From assembly GCF_000002985.6 (NCBI RefSeq), contig NC_003283.11, forward strand, positions 20,275,501 through 20,339,500: a stretch of 64,000 bases of DNA. The letters are read 5' to 3'. A program made the translations under genes and the position numbers. Under the pieces are notes generated by a model. The model saw nothing but the letters and a program-made list of their open reading frames with translations. It made no database searches and had not been told where the DNA came from. Source of the stretch: Caenorhabditis elegans (taxonomy: Eukaryota; Nematoda; Chromadorea; Rhabditida; Rhabditidae). The stretch's first letter is position 1. Every line of letters starts with the position of its first letter. Shown in pieces: positions 42,337 to 54,646 of the stretch.

Positions 42337-45300
42337 ATGCTAATTGTTCCATTAATCATCGGTGGTGAGTTTTTCAAAGGTTTCTTTCAGGACTAATAAC
42401 TCTTTCTTTTCAGCAATATTGCTACCGCTCACAATTCAACATTCCTCGAAGGATATACATGCCCAAAGGAATTCAAATTATCATGGAAAAGGTATAGTTC
42501 TTAGCCATCCAGTTGCTCTGTATAAGTTTGAATTTATTTCAGGACACCTTCCGGATTCCTTTGGCTACCATCATTCCCCAAATGCTCCAGACGATTCCAA
42601 ATCCTCCATCAATCGCCCGAAGACCCAAGGTTCTCCACGTCTCACCCCGGACTCCAACAGAGCTCCCCACATCGCAGTCTCCCAGGATGCTTTACAGGAC
42701 TACACTTCAATTGTTACTGGACAAGGTATGTTGCAAGAGACGGTCCACTAATTCATGCTTCATGGAACCTTTGTGCAAGAGCTGAAAATCAGATAGCAGC
42801 CGTGAAAAATCTCTTACCTAACTTTTAATTCTTCCAGAACCACCTGCCTCTCCACCAACCGTCAAAGCTCCCAGCCGTCGCAAGCTTCGTGCCGGACGTT
42901 CACCTAGTCTCTGGAAAAGAGATTCTGCTCTAGGTACGTTACACGAGACTCATAATCAACTAATCAAACTTTTCTTTACAGGATCTGCTCCCAGTCGCCC
43001 AGACTCGTCTCCTCCAAAGCTTCCAGAACTCCACTTGGCTTATGTCAATCATACGACTGTCACGAACGGGACAACTGCGAATACCACGAATTCCACCAAA
43101 CCAGGTATGTAAACAAAAACGTGGCAAGAAGTTTTAGAAATGAAGGAATTTATAAAACAGTTAGAATGAAGTTCACGTTGAAATTGAATTAGCTCTCATT
43201 TTTGAGGTTTGAAGTAATTAGGCATATAGAAGAGGTATAAGCTTGCATGCAGGCAAACAGGCAAGCATGATGTAGGCGTGTAGGTGTGTAGGTAGACACG
43301 AGGCCTGTAGCTAAAGGAATAGGAAGATTTGTAGACATATAAGCTTGTAGGTAGACATAGAGACATGAGGTAGGCGTGCCGACAGGCAGGCATAAAGCAG
43401 GCCTGCAGGCGTGGAGGTAACCATGAGACAGAAGTGTTGGTAATCAGGTTGATATGAGCTAGGCATATAGGTAAGTATGTAGTCACGTAGGTAGGCATAA
43501 GGTAGGCAAGTAGGTAAGCATAAGGCAGGCGTGAGGTAGGCATTAGGGCTGTGCGGCTGATGACTCGGCTGATGGAGACAATCAAGTTTTTCAACGTGTT
43601 AGCACTGATCAATTTAAGAATATTTGTATTTGCAGTATTGGCTGAGTCATGAGCTTCTTATTCTAGAAAAAAAGTTTTTTTTTAAGTGCACACACCTTGA
43701 CAAAACAGTCGGCTTTTTGAATCAGCCGAGGAACTCGGCTGTCGGCTGTCGGCTGATTGGAAAAACGAGTTTTTCTGGAAGGGGTGTGCACTTTTTTGAA
43801 AACTTTTTTCTAGAATTAGAAGCTCAAGACTCAGCCGATATGGCAAATACAAGTATTCCCTAATTGATCATTGCTAATACGTTGAAAAACGTTGATTTGC
43901 TCCATCAGCCGAGTCATCAGCCGCACAGCCCTACTAGGCATGTGATAGACGCGACGGCGTGTAGACAGGTATGAAAGTATGAGGCAGGCATGCATGTAGG
44001 CACGTAGGTGGGTGTGTTGGCATAAAGAAAGTATATAGGTATAAGGCAGTTGTGTAGGTACGTAGGCATGTATTTAAACAACTTCAAAAAACCACCTGAA
44101 TCTCACATTTATTTTTCATTATTTTCAGCTCCCACCAACCCTGCCGACTTCCTCAACCACATCACAGTCGTCGCCCACGTCTCCAACGGGATCACACTGC
44201 AGGCTGGACTTATGAATGGATCAATTCCGATTGTGGAAGTAGTTGACGAGCTGTTGGATTTGGGAAGTGCCAAAGTTGCTGACCTCGTCAGCTTCAAAGA
44301 GGATAAGATCACCGCGTTAGTCTCAAAATTGAAGGAAGTTCGACAGGGAGTAGCGGCAAAGGATGAAACGACTCGTATGGAGAATCGAGCATTTGAATGG
44401 GAGGACTATCGTCGTAAATCGGAGTCTTTTGGTGAAGTGGAGAATCTGCCTGGTAGCACGGAATACTTTGATGCAATTACAAAATTTCAATCGGAATTCA
44501 ACTTCACTTTGTTCAATGCTACGTTGAAAAAAATTGACGCTTTTGGAGGTTCCATCACGTTTCTTCTCAACAACAACTATGAACTAAAACGAGACCGGCA
44601 ATATGGTTTAATTATCTTGAAAGATTTTTCTTCTGAATTTCGGCCGCTCAAAGATCTTCTATCAAGCGTTAAGAGAGTTGATACAACTTTATATGCTGCT
44701 CTAATGGATGGACCAAGAAGATTCAAACCAATTCAGACGCTAATCGAACTCTCAGCTCTCCGTCAAACATACAGGGCATTGCACTCGGTTGCTAAAGAAA
44801 ACCAGATTAGGTCAAACATTGAACTTGCTTCGACGTCACATGCAATTCGTCAAGCTTCTGAAGAGGATATGGTCACTGTCTTGAAGTTTTCCGACAAACA
44901 CGTGATGAGACCTGAGAAAAGGTTCACTTCTGGTTTTCCAAAGGGAGTCATTGAAATGGAGCTATTTGAAGATGATGTGAAGAGTCAGTGGCTTCTAAAG
45001 ATTACAAATTCGTCTGATCTGGACAAACGGAGTATCGTTAACAGTTTGATGCCAATGGTCATTGCCACGGAGACTTTGAGCGCTGTGAACAAGAATTTGG
45101 AGTCCACTTTCCAAGCTGCCAATGCTCAACAACGTCAGATGTTCATGAAATTCAAGGAGGAGTCATTTTTGATACCAACTGACGCTGCTTCTGCTGTTGG
45201 AGTTTTGGAAAAATATAAAAAATGCCAAAATGACGGCGGACAACAAACAGACGACGAACGTAAACCTGGACTCGAGTTTATGACTAAAGTGAAGTCAGTT

Positions 45301-48300
45301 GGAGATAGTCTTGCTGCTCTCAACGGGTTCTCCCGAGCACTCGACTTGGTACAACTGGAGACGGACGTTGCTGACTTTGTTGGATCATTCAATTTCACGG
45401 ACATCAAAAACGAGACACAATCGTTAGCAGAAATAGCAGAAGTTGTGAACGGACTGAAAAAGTCTGGTAAATTGGCGAAGATCCAGGAAAGTGTGAAGAG
45501 CATCGAGCAACAGATCAATCACATTAACTTAGGAAACCTGGAAAGCACATTACTTCCAAATCTGAACAATTCTTTCATGGAAAACGGAAAGTTCAAAGAC
45601 GTGATTTCTGCCGAGACAAAAGTGAGCGAATGCCTTCAGAATCTCACAGCCGATTCCCTGCTGGTTACACAAGCAATTGCAACGATCCGAAAGTTGAGAA
45701 AGCTGGATGATAAACTTCTGGAAAGTGTTCAACAGACGGCAACATCAGTGGCTCAGTTCTCTGCAACTCTTGCTTCAATCGAAAAGATCCCTGACACAAT
45801 GAAGAAGAATGTGAAGAATGTGACGCTGGAGTTGAACAAGTGGTCCCAATCCTTGAATCAATCCGATGCAATCACCCATTCCGCAAGTGCTCTTCGTGGT
45901 GTCTTTGGTCTTCTGGAGCTTGAATCTTCAATTGGTCTGCTCAAAGATGTCGATGCAATTGTCAGTGGTGAGATTGCAAAAGTTCAGGCTACCGAAGACC
46001 AGAAGAGGCTTAAAACTCAATGGGGCGACCACAAGACTGACATGGCTTCCCTGGATGCTGCAATTGTCAAGGCGGATGCTTTTGTGAAAAAGATTGACGT
46101 CTCCATGGCCCAAACACTCACCAACTACAGTGCACCTTTAATGGATTTGGCTGCAATTCCTGATGTGAATATCAATGCATTGGAAAAATCGAAAGTCCTC
46201 GAGAAGTTGATCAGCTTGATGCCACCAGTTGGGAGGAAAAGACGAGCAGCAGCAGACCCGAAGACCCAGCTTATCGCTGCCAAAGCCGTCCTTGACCAAC
46301 TTGCCGCATTGGATCTTAAATTTTCGAGTGGTACCAGTGGTGTACAGACAGCTTTCAAATCGTTCAGCAATGTCCTCACAAAGTTTTTTGCAACTCAACA
46401 CATCAGTGCTCCTCCGAGCAGTAGTGGAAATAGTGTTGGTACAGGTGGAGGAGGAACAGGTAGTGGAGGTACTGGCAGTGATTCTGGTGGTGAATCGGGA
46501 AGCGGATCAGCTGCTGGGAAAACCTCTGGAGGTAGTTCGCCAGTCAACAAGCGCAAAGAGCCTGTCGACTTTCCAACGTGAGTTGTAATATTAGTACAGG
46601 CATGAAAACATAATTTTTTTGAAGACTTGCTGTTGTTATCCCACTTGTGGCCATGCTTCTTGCTGGAGTTGCTATTGGTGGATTTTTGTTCCGGCAGCAC
46701 AAAATACACGAGAAGGATCGAGAGGAAGAAAAGAAAAGGAAGACCCAGGATTTTCAAGATCAACAGGATGCTGATATAGAAAGGGCCGAGGCTGATGAAC
46801 AGAGACGGAAGATGAATGTAGAAAGAGCCAAGAAAGACGAAGAAAGAGCCAAGAAAGATAAGCGTGATGCGGAGGAAAGACGGAAGAAGGACGAAGAAAG
46901 AGCCAAGAAGGATAAAGAGGACGCGAAGAAGGCGAAGGAAGATCAGGAAAAGATCGACAAGCTGGCTGCAGAAGTGAAGGAAAGAGAGGAAAAGTCGCTC
47001 GCTCGACACGAGAAAGAAGAGGAGGACGAGAAGAGGAGGTTGAAAGAAGAGGAGGATGTGAAGCAGCTTAATAAAGAAAGGGCAATGGAACGGGAGGAAC
47101 AACTGATTGGGGACATGAAGGTGTGGATCATCAGCCAGGATCACCAGGACGCTGACAAAACTGCTCGATTTTACAATGCTACGATGGATCAAGTCTATGT
47201 GACGACACTTGACAAGGATAATATGACCAAGTCACTGGGATACTTGCACAAGGACAAGCACAGGTTTGTTTCAGGATAATGGATTAAACCTTCATATATA
47301 TAATAATTTCAGATACGATGGTGTACCATGTAAACCGCTGACTGCTGTCGAGGTGATGGATAATGGAAAGCGAGTGCCGATCCATGCCAATTGGATTCCG
47401 ACCCACGGACATCCCCATCGTTTTATTGCAACGCAGGGACCCCTCGACAACACGTGTGAAGACTTTTGGGCAATGTGCGTGTATCACAATGTCGACAAGA
47501 TTGCAATGCTTTGTCTGAATGTGGAGAAAAACGTTAAGAAATGTGCTGTGTACTTTGCCTCGGATCCTCCATCGAAACTGGATATCGGACGTTTCCAAAT
47601 CACAACCCAGTCGCGCCAACTCATCTTGAGGGACAATGTGATTGAGAGAAAGCTGTTGGTGAAAGACACGACGTTAGTTTCTTGGCTTGTTTCTCCAAAA
47701 AATCATTTTTTTCAGCGGAAAGTTTGAACCAAAAACTGTGACGCACTACCAGCACGTTAAATGGCCGGATCGCGATACACCGAAGACTCATGTCGACACT
47801 TTTGAGCTGATGGAGCTAGTCAAGAAGAGCGAGGTAATGAAATGTTTAGGCTTATGCTTATGCTTATGCATAGGCTTAGGCTTAGACTTAAGCTTAGGAA
47901 AAGGATAAGGTTTAGTTAAGGCTAAGGCTTGGGCTCAGAGTTTGGCTTATGCTTAAGCGTACGCTCAGTGTTAGGCGTGGGCTTGCTCCCTCTTTAGGAC
48001 CAGTAATAAGCTGAGGCTTAAAATTAGACTGTTTCGTCACATATGTAATTTCCAGAACCCAATCGTTGTCCACTGCTCTGCTGGAATCGGAAGAACCACT
48101 GCATTCATTGGTACCGAATACCTTGCACGTGAAGTGGAGAACGACCCGAAAATTGAACTAACCGAGGCGTTGAAGCACTTGCGTGAACATCGCTGGAAGG
48201 GAGTTCAGATGAGAAGCCAGCTGTACTGGATGACTTTGGGAGCCGTGTACCGTCTCATCAGGGAATACAATTTCAACATGCGAATGCACACGGATCTAAT

Positions 48301-48466
48301 GAAAGATTTTGATCGAGTCGTCGAACTTCTTGCGGGATATGAAAAAATTATGAAGCAAGTGGAGGAGAGAGCTGCCAAGGAGGCAATCAAGGCAAAGGCT
48401 AAGAAGGATTCCAAACCGAAATCTACTGACGAAAAGAAGGATGCAGACAAGACTATTGGACAGTAA
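42337..48466 (+). CDS. WSN-domain receptor-type protein tyrosine phosphatase (ten exons)
   Basis: Exons: 42337-42364, 42414-42491, 42543-42725, 42838-42933, 42982-43104, 44129-46577, 46625-47263, 47313-47672, 47716-47833 and 48056-48466; 4485 nt, 1494 residues, phases all match. Signal peptide MLIVPLIIGAILLPLTIQ, then a Pro/Ser/Asn-rich region with N-glycosylation sites (NHTT, NGTT, NTTN). Residues about 176-245 (LNHITVVAHVSNGITLQAGL onward) match the nematode WSN domain. A helical ectodomain and a Gly/Ser linker precede the transmembrane helix (about 986-1007, LAVVIPLVAMLLAGVAIGG) and a very long charged helix (EEKKRK, EERAKKD repeats). The phosphatase domain shows KHRYDGVPC, ATQGPLDNTCEDFW, the WPD loop (VKWPDRDTPKT), the HCSAGIGRT loop with Cys1364, and the QMRSQLYW block. 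All catalytic residues look present. It likely dephosphorylates tyrosine at the plasma membrane; its ligand is unknown. AATAAA at 48495. Confidence 0.88.
43204..44085. repeat. GTAGGCATGAGGTA minisatellite in a phosphatase intron, split by a MITE
   Basis: Degenerate units (GTAGGTAGGCAT, GAGGCAGGCGTG, CATAAGGCAGGC) run from about 43210 to 43543 and resume from 43934 to 44080. Between them lies the palindromic element at 43544-43933. The intron is otherwise 1024 nt and shows normal splice sites. Confidence 0.65.
43544..43933. mobile_element. palindromic MITE with TAGGGCTGTGCGGC ends
   Basis: 390 bp. It starts TAGGGCTGTGCGGCTGATGA and ends with the exact complement of that sequence. Inner parts also pair (GCACACACC near 43688 with GGTGTGCAC near 43782; TTTGCAGTATTGGCTGAGTC against GACTCAGCCGATATGGCAAA). 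No coding frame. It is inserted within the minisatellite. Confidence 0.7.
47846..47905 (+). repeat. interstitial telomere-like (GCTTAG)n tract in a phosphatase intron
   Basis: GCTTATGC and GCTTAGGCTTAG repeats, a permutation of the nematode telomere unit TTAGGC, are partly degraded. It lies in the last intron of the phosphatase gene, 1.8 kb from a cleaner tract at 49745-49774. Confidence 0.6.
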
Positions 48467-48609
48467 GGATCCTATTGTAATTGTATTGAAAATGAATAAA
48501 GTCTGCTTTTGAAAATGAATAAAGTATGATTTCTTATGTTTGTTACTTCTGTTTTCGAATCAGAATGAATCAGAACGAAGGCAGAGAGAGAAGGGCTGAG
48601 AACAATAAA

Positions 48610-48775
48610 TAATTCAAAATCTTACGGTGTTGTCGGTAGATCAATTCAGAGCGTCCGGATTTCACATTGGACTCTCTCAAGTTGAAAGCAATCGTGAAGA
48701 AGTCCACCACAGCGGGCCTGTCCCACATGCCCTTTTGGCTTAGAAAAACATCTTGGCCTCTCTTTGTAGATTCTT
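48610..48775 (-). pseudogene. possible orphan exon fragment
   Basis: On the minus strand a GC-balanced open frame reads RPAVVDFFTIAFNLRESNVK and onward through ELIYRQH, and ends at a good donor (ACC|GTAAGA). Its 5' side is cut by the GGCAAATTTGCCG element, and nothing suitable lies downstream, where the plus-strand phosphatase begins. It is probably the relic of a gene broken by that insertion. The family was not recognised. Confidence 0.25.
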
Positions 48776-48789
48776 TCCCGGTTTGCGTA

Positions 48790-49115
48790 TGTGCGGCAAA
48801 TTTGCCGAACTTGAATTTGGCAAGCACGGCAAATTTCCAAATTTGCAGCATACATCAAAAATTTGGCAATACAGTTTTGCACCAATCTACTGATTTTGTC
48901 CCAAAAAATTCAGTAAAATGACACAAACTGTAGAGTTATTTTGATGCTACACTACACTACACACTACACAGAACTATTTCAGAAACTAGATGTTTGTTAA
49001 GAATTCGGCAGTTTTGGTGCTAAAAAAACATTTCAAAAAAAATCTAACATTTTTCAGAGATTGAGTTCGGAGTTCTGACCACGGCAAATTTGCCGAATTT
49101 GCCGCGCTAGGCAAG
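48790..49115. mobile_element. inverted-repeat element with GCGGCAAATTTGCCG ends
   Basis: GCGGCAAATTTGCCGAAC near 48796 and CGGCAAATTTGCCGAATTTGCCGCGC near 49083 (written here in two halves: CGGCAAATTTGCC, GAATTTGCCGCGC) are inverted copies bounding about 300 bp of AT-rich DNA. No target duplication was established. Confidence 0.4.
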
Positions 49116-49715
49116 CGTTTCTACCACGATTTGTACGAAAAAATGTTCGTGAAAATGATTTTTGAACGATCGCAAAACGTCAAAACTACATATTCAACTT
49201 TCCCAATTTTCAAAATTTTTAAAGTAAATTCGCCTTAAATTTAACTTACGAATTGTATACTCTACACAATTATTTCTTTTAATATTTAAAATTTTTTAAA
49301 GACATTGTAAGTTTGTAGAACTTTTACAGACATTGCTTTATGGTAAAATGTTTATAACACTACTGACGAAGATTGTCAGGAAAATTGCAGAACCTCACTT
49401 TAAAGGAAGAACCTGGAATCTTAAATTTTAATATTTTGGGATAGAACTACAATATGCAAAAAAATTAAAATCTTTGTTCTACGAAAACACCTAGTTTTAA
49501 AATTGTGCATCTCTTGGAATTCTAATCAAAAACCAAAACGCCGGATGTCAGCCGCTGTATTTTTTCTCGGAACAGAGTTAAATTTCTCGGAACAGCGTTA
49601 GATTGAATCAAAAATATAGAAAAGGTATTTGGCAACATTTTGTTAACTAATTTTGCTTCCTATTATAATGTTTGAGTTATATGTGGTTGTTTGTTAAGTT
49701 TGCTAAGTTTATTAA

Positions 49716-49810
49716 AGCTTGGCTTCGCTTAGACTTAGGGCCAGGCTTAGGCTTAGGCTTAGGCTTAGGCTTAGTGTTAGGCTCAGGCTTAGGTTGAGGC
49801 TTAGACTTAT
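49716..49810 (+). repeat. interstitial telomeric repeat tract
   Basis: Five perfect GCTTAG units (the nematode telomere repeat TTAGGC, permuted) at 49745-49774, flanked by one-base variants (GCTTAGAC, GTTAGGCTC, GGTTGAGGC) on both sides. Confidence 0.75.
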
Positions 49811-50227
49811 GGAAAAACTCAATAGAAGTTATCACAAAAAAGAGAGTATTACAAAATGAGTGGGTGTAGAAAAGTCTGCTCTCGCCTGTCGTGGGAAGAC
49901 CCGAAAACATCTTCTAAACAATTTTGTATAATTTTTTTGTTCTCTGAATAAGAAAAAAATCAACATAAAGTATTTGAACTCGATGATTGTTTCAATGGCC
50001 TCCATAGTCATTTTCTGTCAGTGTTCTAACATCTGATACAAAAAACGAGTGCCCTGAGGGATTATAGTAATCCCAGTGTAAACTTGATGTAGGAGATTTG
50101 AATATAAAAATAAGCGAAATTTTGTGGATTTTTGTAGATTTTTGTTTTGTGAAATTATTTTTAAATTATGTTTAAAGGTAAAATTTTAATCAAAAAATTA
50201 AAAAAAAATTCCAGCTTTTTGTTCAAA

Positions 50228-52556
50228 ATGAGGTCTATTGCAACAATTCTCCTCGCAATTTTCATCAGCGGTGCTGTGAGTACTGATAACCGTGCAGCAA
50301 TGTCTGCAAAAGCTGTAACACTTGGGGTGACTTTTTACACGGCCGCCCAGATTCAGACGATTTTGCAATGCATTGACCCACAGATTTTTGCTGCTCCAAC
50401 TGATACTACGGCTTTGATAACAGGTAAATTGTCTAAAATTGAACAAAAGCAAAAAAATGAGCTCAAAAGCTTTAAAACTGTAGGAGATAGAAGGGTTTTA
50501 AGAATTTTTTGGCCCCGCCACGAAAACTCTTGGAGTACTGTAGACTTTAAAGGTACGACTATGAAAGTGAATCCTGTTTTGAATAATACTACTTGAAGCA
50601 TTTTCAGCAAAATTTGAGTCAAGAACTTAGAAATCGACGGAATTAGTACATTTTGAAAATTGAGAAAACTTATCAATTTTTTTTTTTGAAATTTCAGGTC
50701 CCGTCACCAAAACTCCTTGAGTACTTTAGTTTAAAAACTGACAAACTGACAAAAATAGGACATCTCGAAAAATTTCCAAAAGTAGTTTTTTTCAAATTTT
50801 GGGCTCCTTCCCGAAAACTTTTGGGGTGCTGTAAGGTTTAATTGGACAATGTTATTAATGCAAAATGTACTAATTACCCAAATTTTATATCAAAAATCAT
50901 CAAAAAATCATTCAGAATTGAAAAAGTTACGAATTTCCAAAATTTTGAAAAAAAAAAAACATTTTGGAAAAAAATTTTTTTTTTAATATTTCAAATTGTC
51001 AAAACTATATTATTATAAAAAAAATTTAATAAAACTCCATTAAATGCCATTTTGAGAATTTCTCTTCAAATTAAAATCTAATCAAAAGTGGCGAAAACTC
51101 TGAAAATCTGCTTTTTAAAAAATTTCAAAAAATAATGGAAAATTTCCAGTTGGCAAGAACTGCATTATCAACAACTCGGGCTCCAAAGCGCTTGCTGCAT
51201 TGAGTTTGTACACAAATAGTAAGTTTTTTATAAAGTTACAAGTATCTAAAGCGTTTAAAAATTCTGGAAAAAATTTCAAACAAAAGTTTTCCGAATTAAA
51301 AAAAATTTCCGAAAAATTGTTTTATTTTTAAAGCTATTTACATTTAAAAACAAGTTTTTTAAAATAAATTTCTACATTCAAAATATATATAAAATCCACA
51401 AAACCCCCTCATTTTCAGTCAACAGTTGCCTCAACCCGGATGACATTCTCACTTTGGCTGAGGGGTGGGCCACCCCATTCCTTAAACTCACAAAAACTCT
51501 GACCAACAAGGTAAATTTGACATTTTTCGTTTTAAAATTTGAATTTAACATGCCGAGAGCTTCAAAATAAATTTAATCATGACTGGGTTCGGACAAAATT
51601 TGAAGTTTTGGGGAGAAAATTGGGTCCCGCCACGAAAACCGCCGGGGTACCCTAGTTTTGAGAGAATATTGGTGCAAAATATTTTTGATGAGTTGCTGAA
51701 GCTTTAAGCTAAATTTTACATTAAGATCTAAGCAAATATCTATGAAATTGAAATAGTTAAAAATTTTCAAATAATGAATAAATTTTCTAAAGTTTCAAAA
51801 AAATTCGAAAAATTTCCAACCTATGCAAAATCTTCAATTTTTGCCCATTTTTTGCGAATTTTTTTAAATTTCATACTCAGTATTCTGTATTTCAGATTGT
51901 TAAAAACTTGAAAGCCTGCAAAAAGGCAGGTACCGCGCAGGAAGCGTGCCTCCAGAAGATGTACGTCACCGCCAAGGCAGCCATCACAAAAGCCTACGTG
52001 AACAAAATTTGCACTAAGTTTGTGAAACAGGTAAATAGTTTTACTGAAAAAAAGACGTTTTATGTCCGGTTATCAAAAAATGTGGTCTGAAAATCTTTAG
52101 AACTCGCTGAGTTATGTAGTTTTGAAATATAGAGAAAAATTATTTTGACAAGTTTGGGTCCCGCCGCGAAAACTTTTCTATTACAATACTCATTAATAAT
52201 ATGCATTTTAGATTTAAATTGTTGAATAAATCAATAATCTGGCCAGTGTTTAAGTTAAAAAATAACTGAATTTTCTGAAAACTTGCAAAGTTTGAAAATT
52301 TTGATAATTCGATGCAAATTTTTCATGAAAAATTACCGTATCTTGGCCGAATTTGAACATTTTCTCAAAAAATTTGCAGTTTTAGAATCCCCACATTTTT
52401 TCGGTTAATTTAAGTAAAATAGTTTAAAAATTGCAAAATAACGTCGATATTTTCTTCCAGAATCTGTCTGCAAAACAATACGCCTGTGCTATCAAGTATG
52501 CTCCACAAGTGGTTACCGTTACCGGCTACAAGTGCGCCACGTTGACAATTACTTAA
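50228..52556 (+). CDS. small secreted Cys-containing protein (five exons), nematode-type, unknown
   Basis: Exons: 50228-50423, 51150-51218, 51419-51510, 51896-52030 and 52461-52556; 588 nt, 195 residues with consistent phases. TTCCAG lies 13 nt before the ATG, as for a trans-splice acceptor. The signal peptide is MRSIATILLAIFISGAVS. The mature chain is mostly helical, Lys/Ala-rich in the middle (ACKKAGTAQEACLQKMYVTA), with eight cysteines: QCI, KNC, SCL, KAC, EAC, KIC, YAC and KCA. This regular cysteine spacing suggests a disulfide-stabilised helical secreted protein of the sort common in nematodes; no named family could be assigned with confidence. Poly(A) signal AATAAA at 52582. Introns carry the CCACGAAAA repeat family. 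Confidence 0.75.
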
Positions 52557-54147
52557 TTTATTTAATGGAGTCTTGATAAGGAATAAAGGAGATTTTATGT
52601 TTAAAAATCTGAAAATTTGAGACAAAAATTCAAAAGTTAAATCATTTTTTAATGTAAATCAACATTAACGGTATGCATACTACACCAGAAACACGTAACA
52701 AAAACAATTTACCTTTGGCAGGGTTCGAACCCGCGGCTTGTACCCTCTAATGTACCGTTTCCGTCAAACATCTTCCCAACTGAGCCACCGCAGAGCGATT
52801 TAGAAAAATAACCTGAAACTGGCGTGATTGTTTGAAACCGGAAAGAATTAAGAATTTTTGACACTGGAAAAAATTAAATGAAACTTTTTTCTAAACAAAA
52901 AACTATTAGGGTGATCGATAAGTTTTTTCGTTTTTTATCATTTTTTATTTTTTCTCAAATATTATTTTGTGATTACATATTAGTTAGTGAGTAGTGAAAA
53001 ATTTATAAATACCAGCCAGTTCCGGCAACTTCCAGAATTCGTTTAAGAATGGATATATTGTGAGGAAATTGTGTGTGTTTTTTTTTCTGATTTTCATGAT
53101 ATTTTCATAATACAAGCGTTTTAATTATGTTCCATAGAAAATATTTTTCGTCTGTTTTCAATTGAATTTTTTCATCAAATTTTCAAAATTTTAGATTTTT
53201 CTCTAGATGGAGCAATATCTCTGTTGTCATCAAAGCAAATATAAAATGACCAACTACAAAAATGTGTAAAACTGATTATTGTTTTTGTAGTTATAAACTT
53301 TTCGATATATTTTCTAGAAATCAAGATATTCAGACAAACGTCCAATTTTCAAAACTTTAAAAAGTTCGAGTTGGCAGGCTTCTCCGATGTGTAACTTTTA
53401 AACGGTGAAAGATACTAAAAAGTTGTCAACACATAATTTGTTCATTTTGAAATGCTCAATATTTTTGTAGTTGTTCATAAATAGAAATCTGTCATGCAGT
53501 GTAAGATATACGAGTCTGAAGAGAAAGTTGTCATTTTTGCAACAAATTTCCAGTACTTTTTCAAAATTTGAGATATTAAGGAGTGCTTTTCGTTGCCTAA
53601 TAATATTTTAAATCTGCGTTATACTAAAATTTTCCAACTGCATGAAACACTAACATTTCCATTCAAACCTAAAACGAAAAAAATCGAAAATTAAAAGAAC
53701 TTTCTAAAAAGGTACATGTAAGAGGCAGAAAAGCAGTGTGAACTGGAATGAAAGTCATTTGGAAATGTGCATTTTTGGAGGCTTTTGGCACTATTTAAAA
53801 ATGTGCAGGGTTATTAATATTATGGAAGGTTTTTATGGATATTTTGATTCAAAAAACCTGCGTTCTGATTTCTTCAAGTCCTATTCCTCCAAACCTCTCC
53901 CCAGATGAGCCACCCCGCTCCATTTAATGGAATAATCTAAAACTAACTTTTATGGAAAATTTAAAATTTAATAATCACATTTAATCACATTGATTTTAAA
54001 ATACTGGAAAAAGTTATGTCCTAAAATTGTGCCTCAAAATCTGAAAATTGGAAGAAATCTAAACACACATTTTGCAATATTTTTTTTTGCAATCAAATCA
54101 TAACTACATTTTTACAAGTTGAAGCTCATTTTGAAATTCTGAAAAAC
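52557..54147. other. 1.6-kb intergenic region
   Basis: Holds a tRNA-like repeat at 52711-52797 and then AT-rich, partly repetitive DNA. A pair of related segments near 53200-53350 and 53400-53600 share phrases such as CAACTACAAAAAT / ATTTTTGTAGTTG, in opposite orientation, so a fold-back element is possible. No exon is seen. Confidence 0.4.
52711..52797 (-). repeat. tRNA-like repeat with a longer middle
   Basis: On the minus strand: TGGCTCAGTTGG (A box) and GGTTCGAACCC (B box) with T stem GCGGG/CCTGC (one wobble). The A-to-B spacing is about 10 nt larger than in the other copies, as in a tRNA with a long variable arm. Outer ends do not pair well. Confidence 0.5.
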
Positions 54148-54646
54148 CTAAAATAAATATTGTTTCAATATGTTGAGTTGTGTAAGGTTTATTAAAAATG
54201 GCAACACTTTCTGAAAAAATTGATATTTGAACTTTATTTCGATTTTTGGAGACTTTCTTCTTCTGTCCTTGAGCTTGGCGGTAGCTGAAAAAAAACCAAA
54301 TTTTTCGATTTTTTTTGAAAATATGTAACTGTTTTAGTATTAAAGATTTTCGCTTGATTTTTGCTGCAGAAATAAGATAAAAACTTTACGTTTTTATTAA
54401 AATTAATTTTCATTAACAGTTAATTGAAGCTACTGTGCCCCGAGTACTTTCGTGGCGGGACTCAATTGTTCCTTGAAAATTCAAAATTTCCTCCAGACCT
54501 AACCATGATTATACTTATTTGAAACGCCTTGAGCTCTTCAACCTTCTGCCGGATAGGCTCAGCGGTTTCTCCAATTGAACAAACTGAAGCAAGTTTCATC
54601 AAACATTGACGGCGGATTTCTGGTGTTACTTGATTTTTTGCAGCAT
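54148..54646 (-). CDS. two 3' exons of an unidentified gene, or a relic
   Basis: Minus-strand exons 54515-54646 and 54148-54284 join in phase and end at TAG (54148-54150). The first encodes a helical segment (AAKNQVTPEIRRQCLMKLAS, then CSIGETAEPIRQKVEELKAF); the second is basic (TTAKLKDRRRKSPK) and then drifts into AT-rich codons. Acceptors are TTTTTTTCAG in both cases and the donor is GTATAA. The first exon needs one upstream base to complete its codon, but I find no start exon between here and the Ly6-like gene 700 bp upstream. It could be a decayed gene. Family not recognised. Confidence 0.35.

Larger units (their letters stand above)
48467..50227. other. 1.8-kb intergenic region
   Basis: Contains the phosphatase poly(A) signal, a possible exon relic on the minus strand (48610-48775), a GGCAAATTTGCCG inverted-repeat element (about 48790-49115), AT-rich DNA, and a telomere-like tract at 49716-49810. 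No complete gene is seen. Confidence 0.5.

Noticed and set aside
46395-47192. Minus-strand 265-codon frame over the phosphatase
   Set aside because: Antisense shadow of the Gly/Ser linker and Lys/Glu helix; Leu/Phe/Ser composition is what the reverse of AAG/GAA codons gives.
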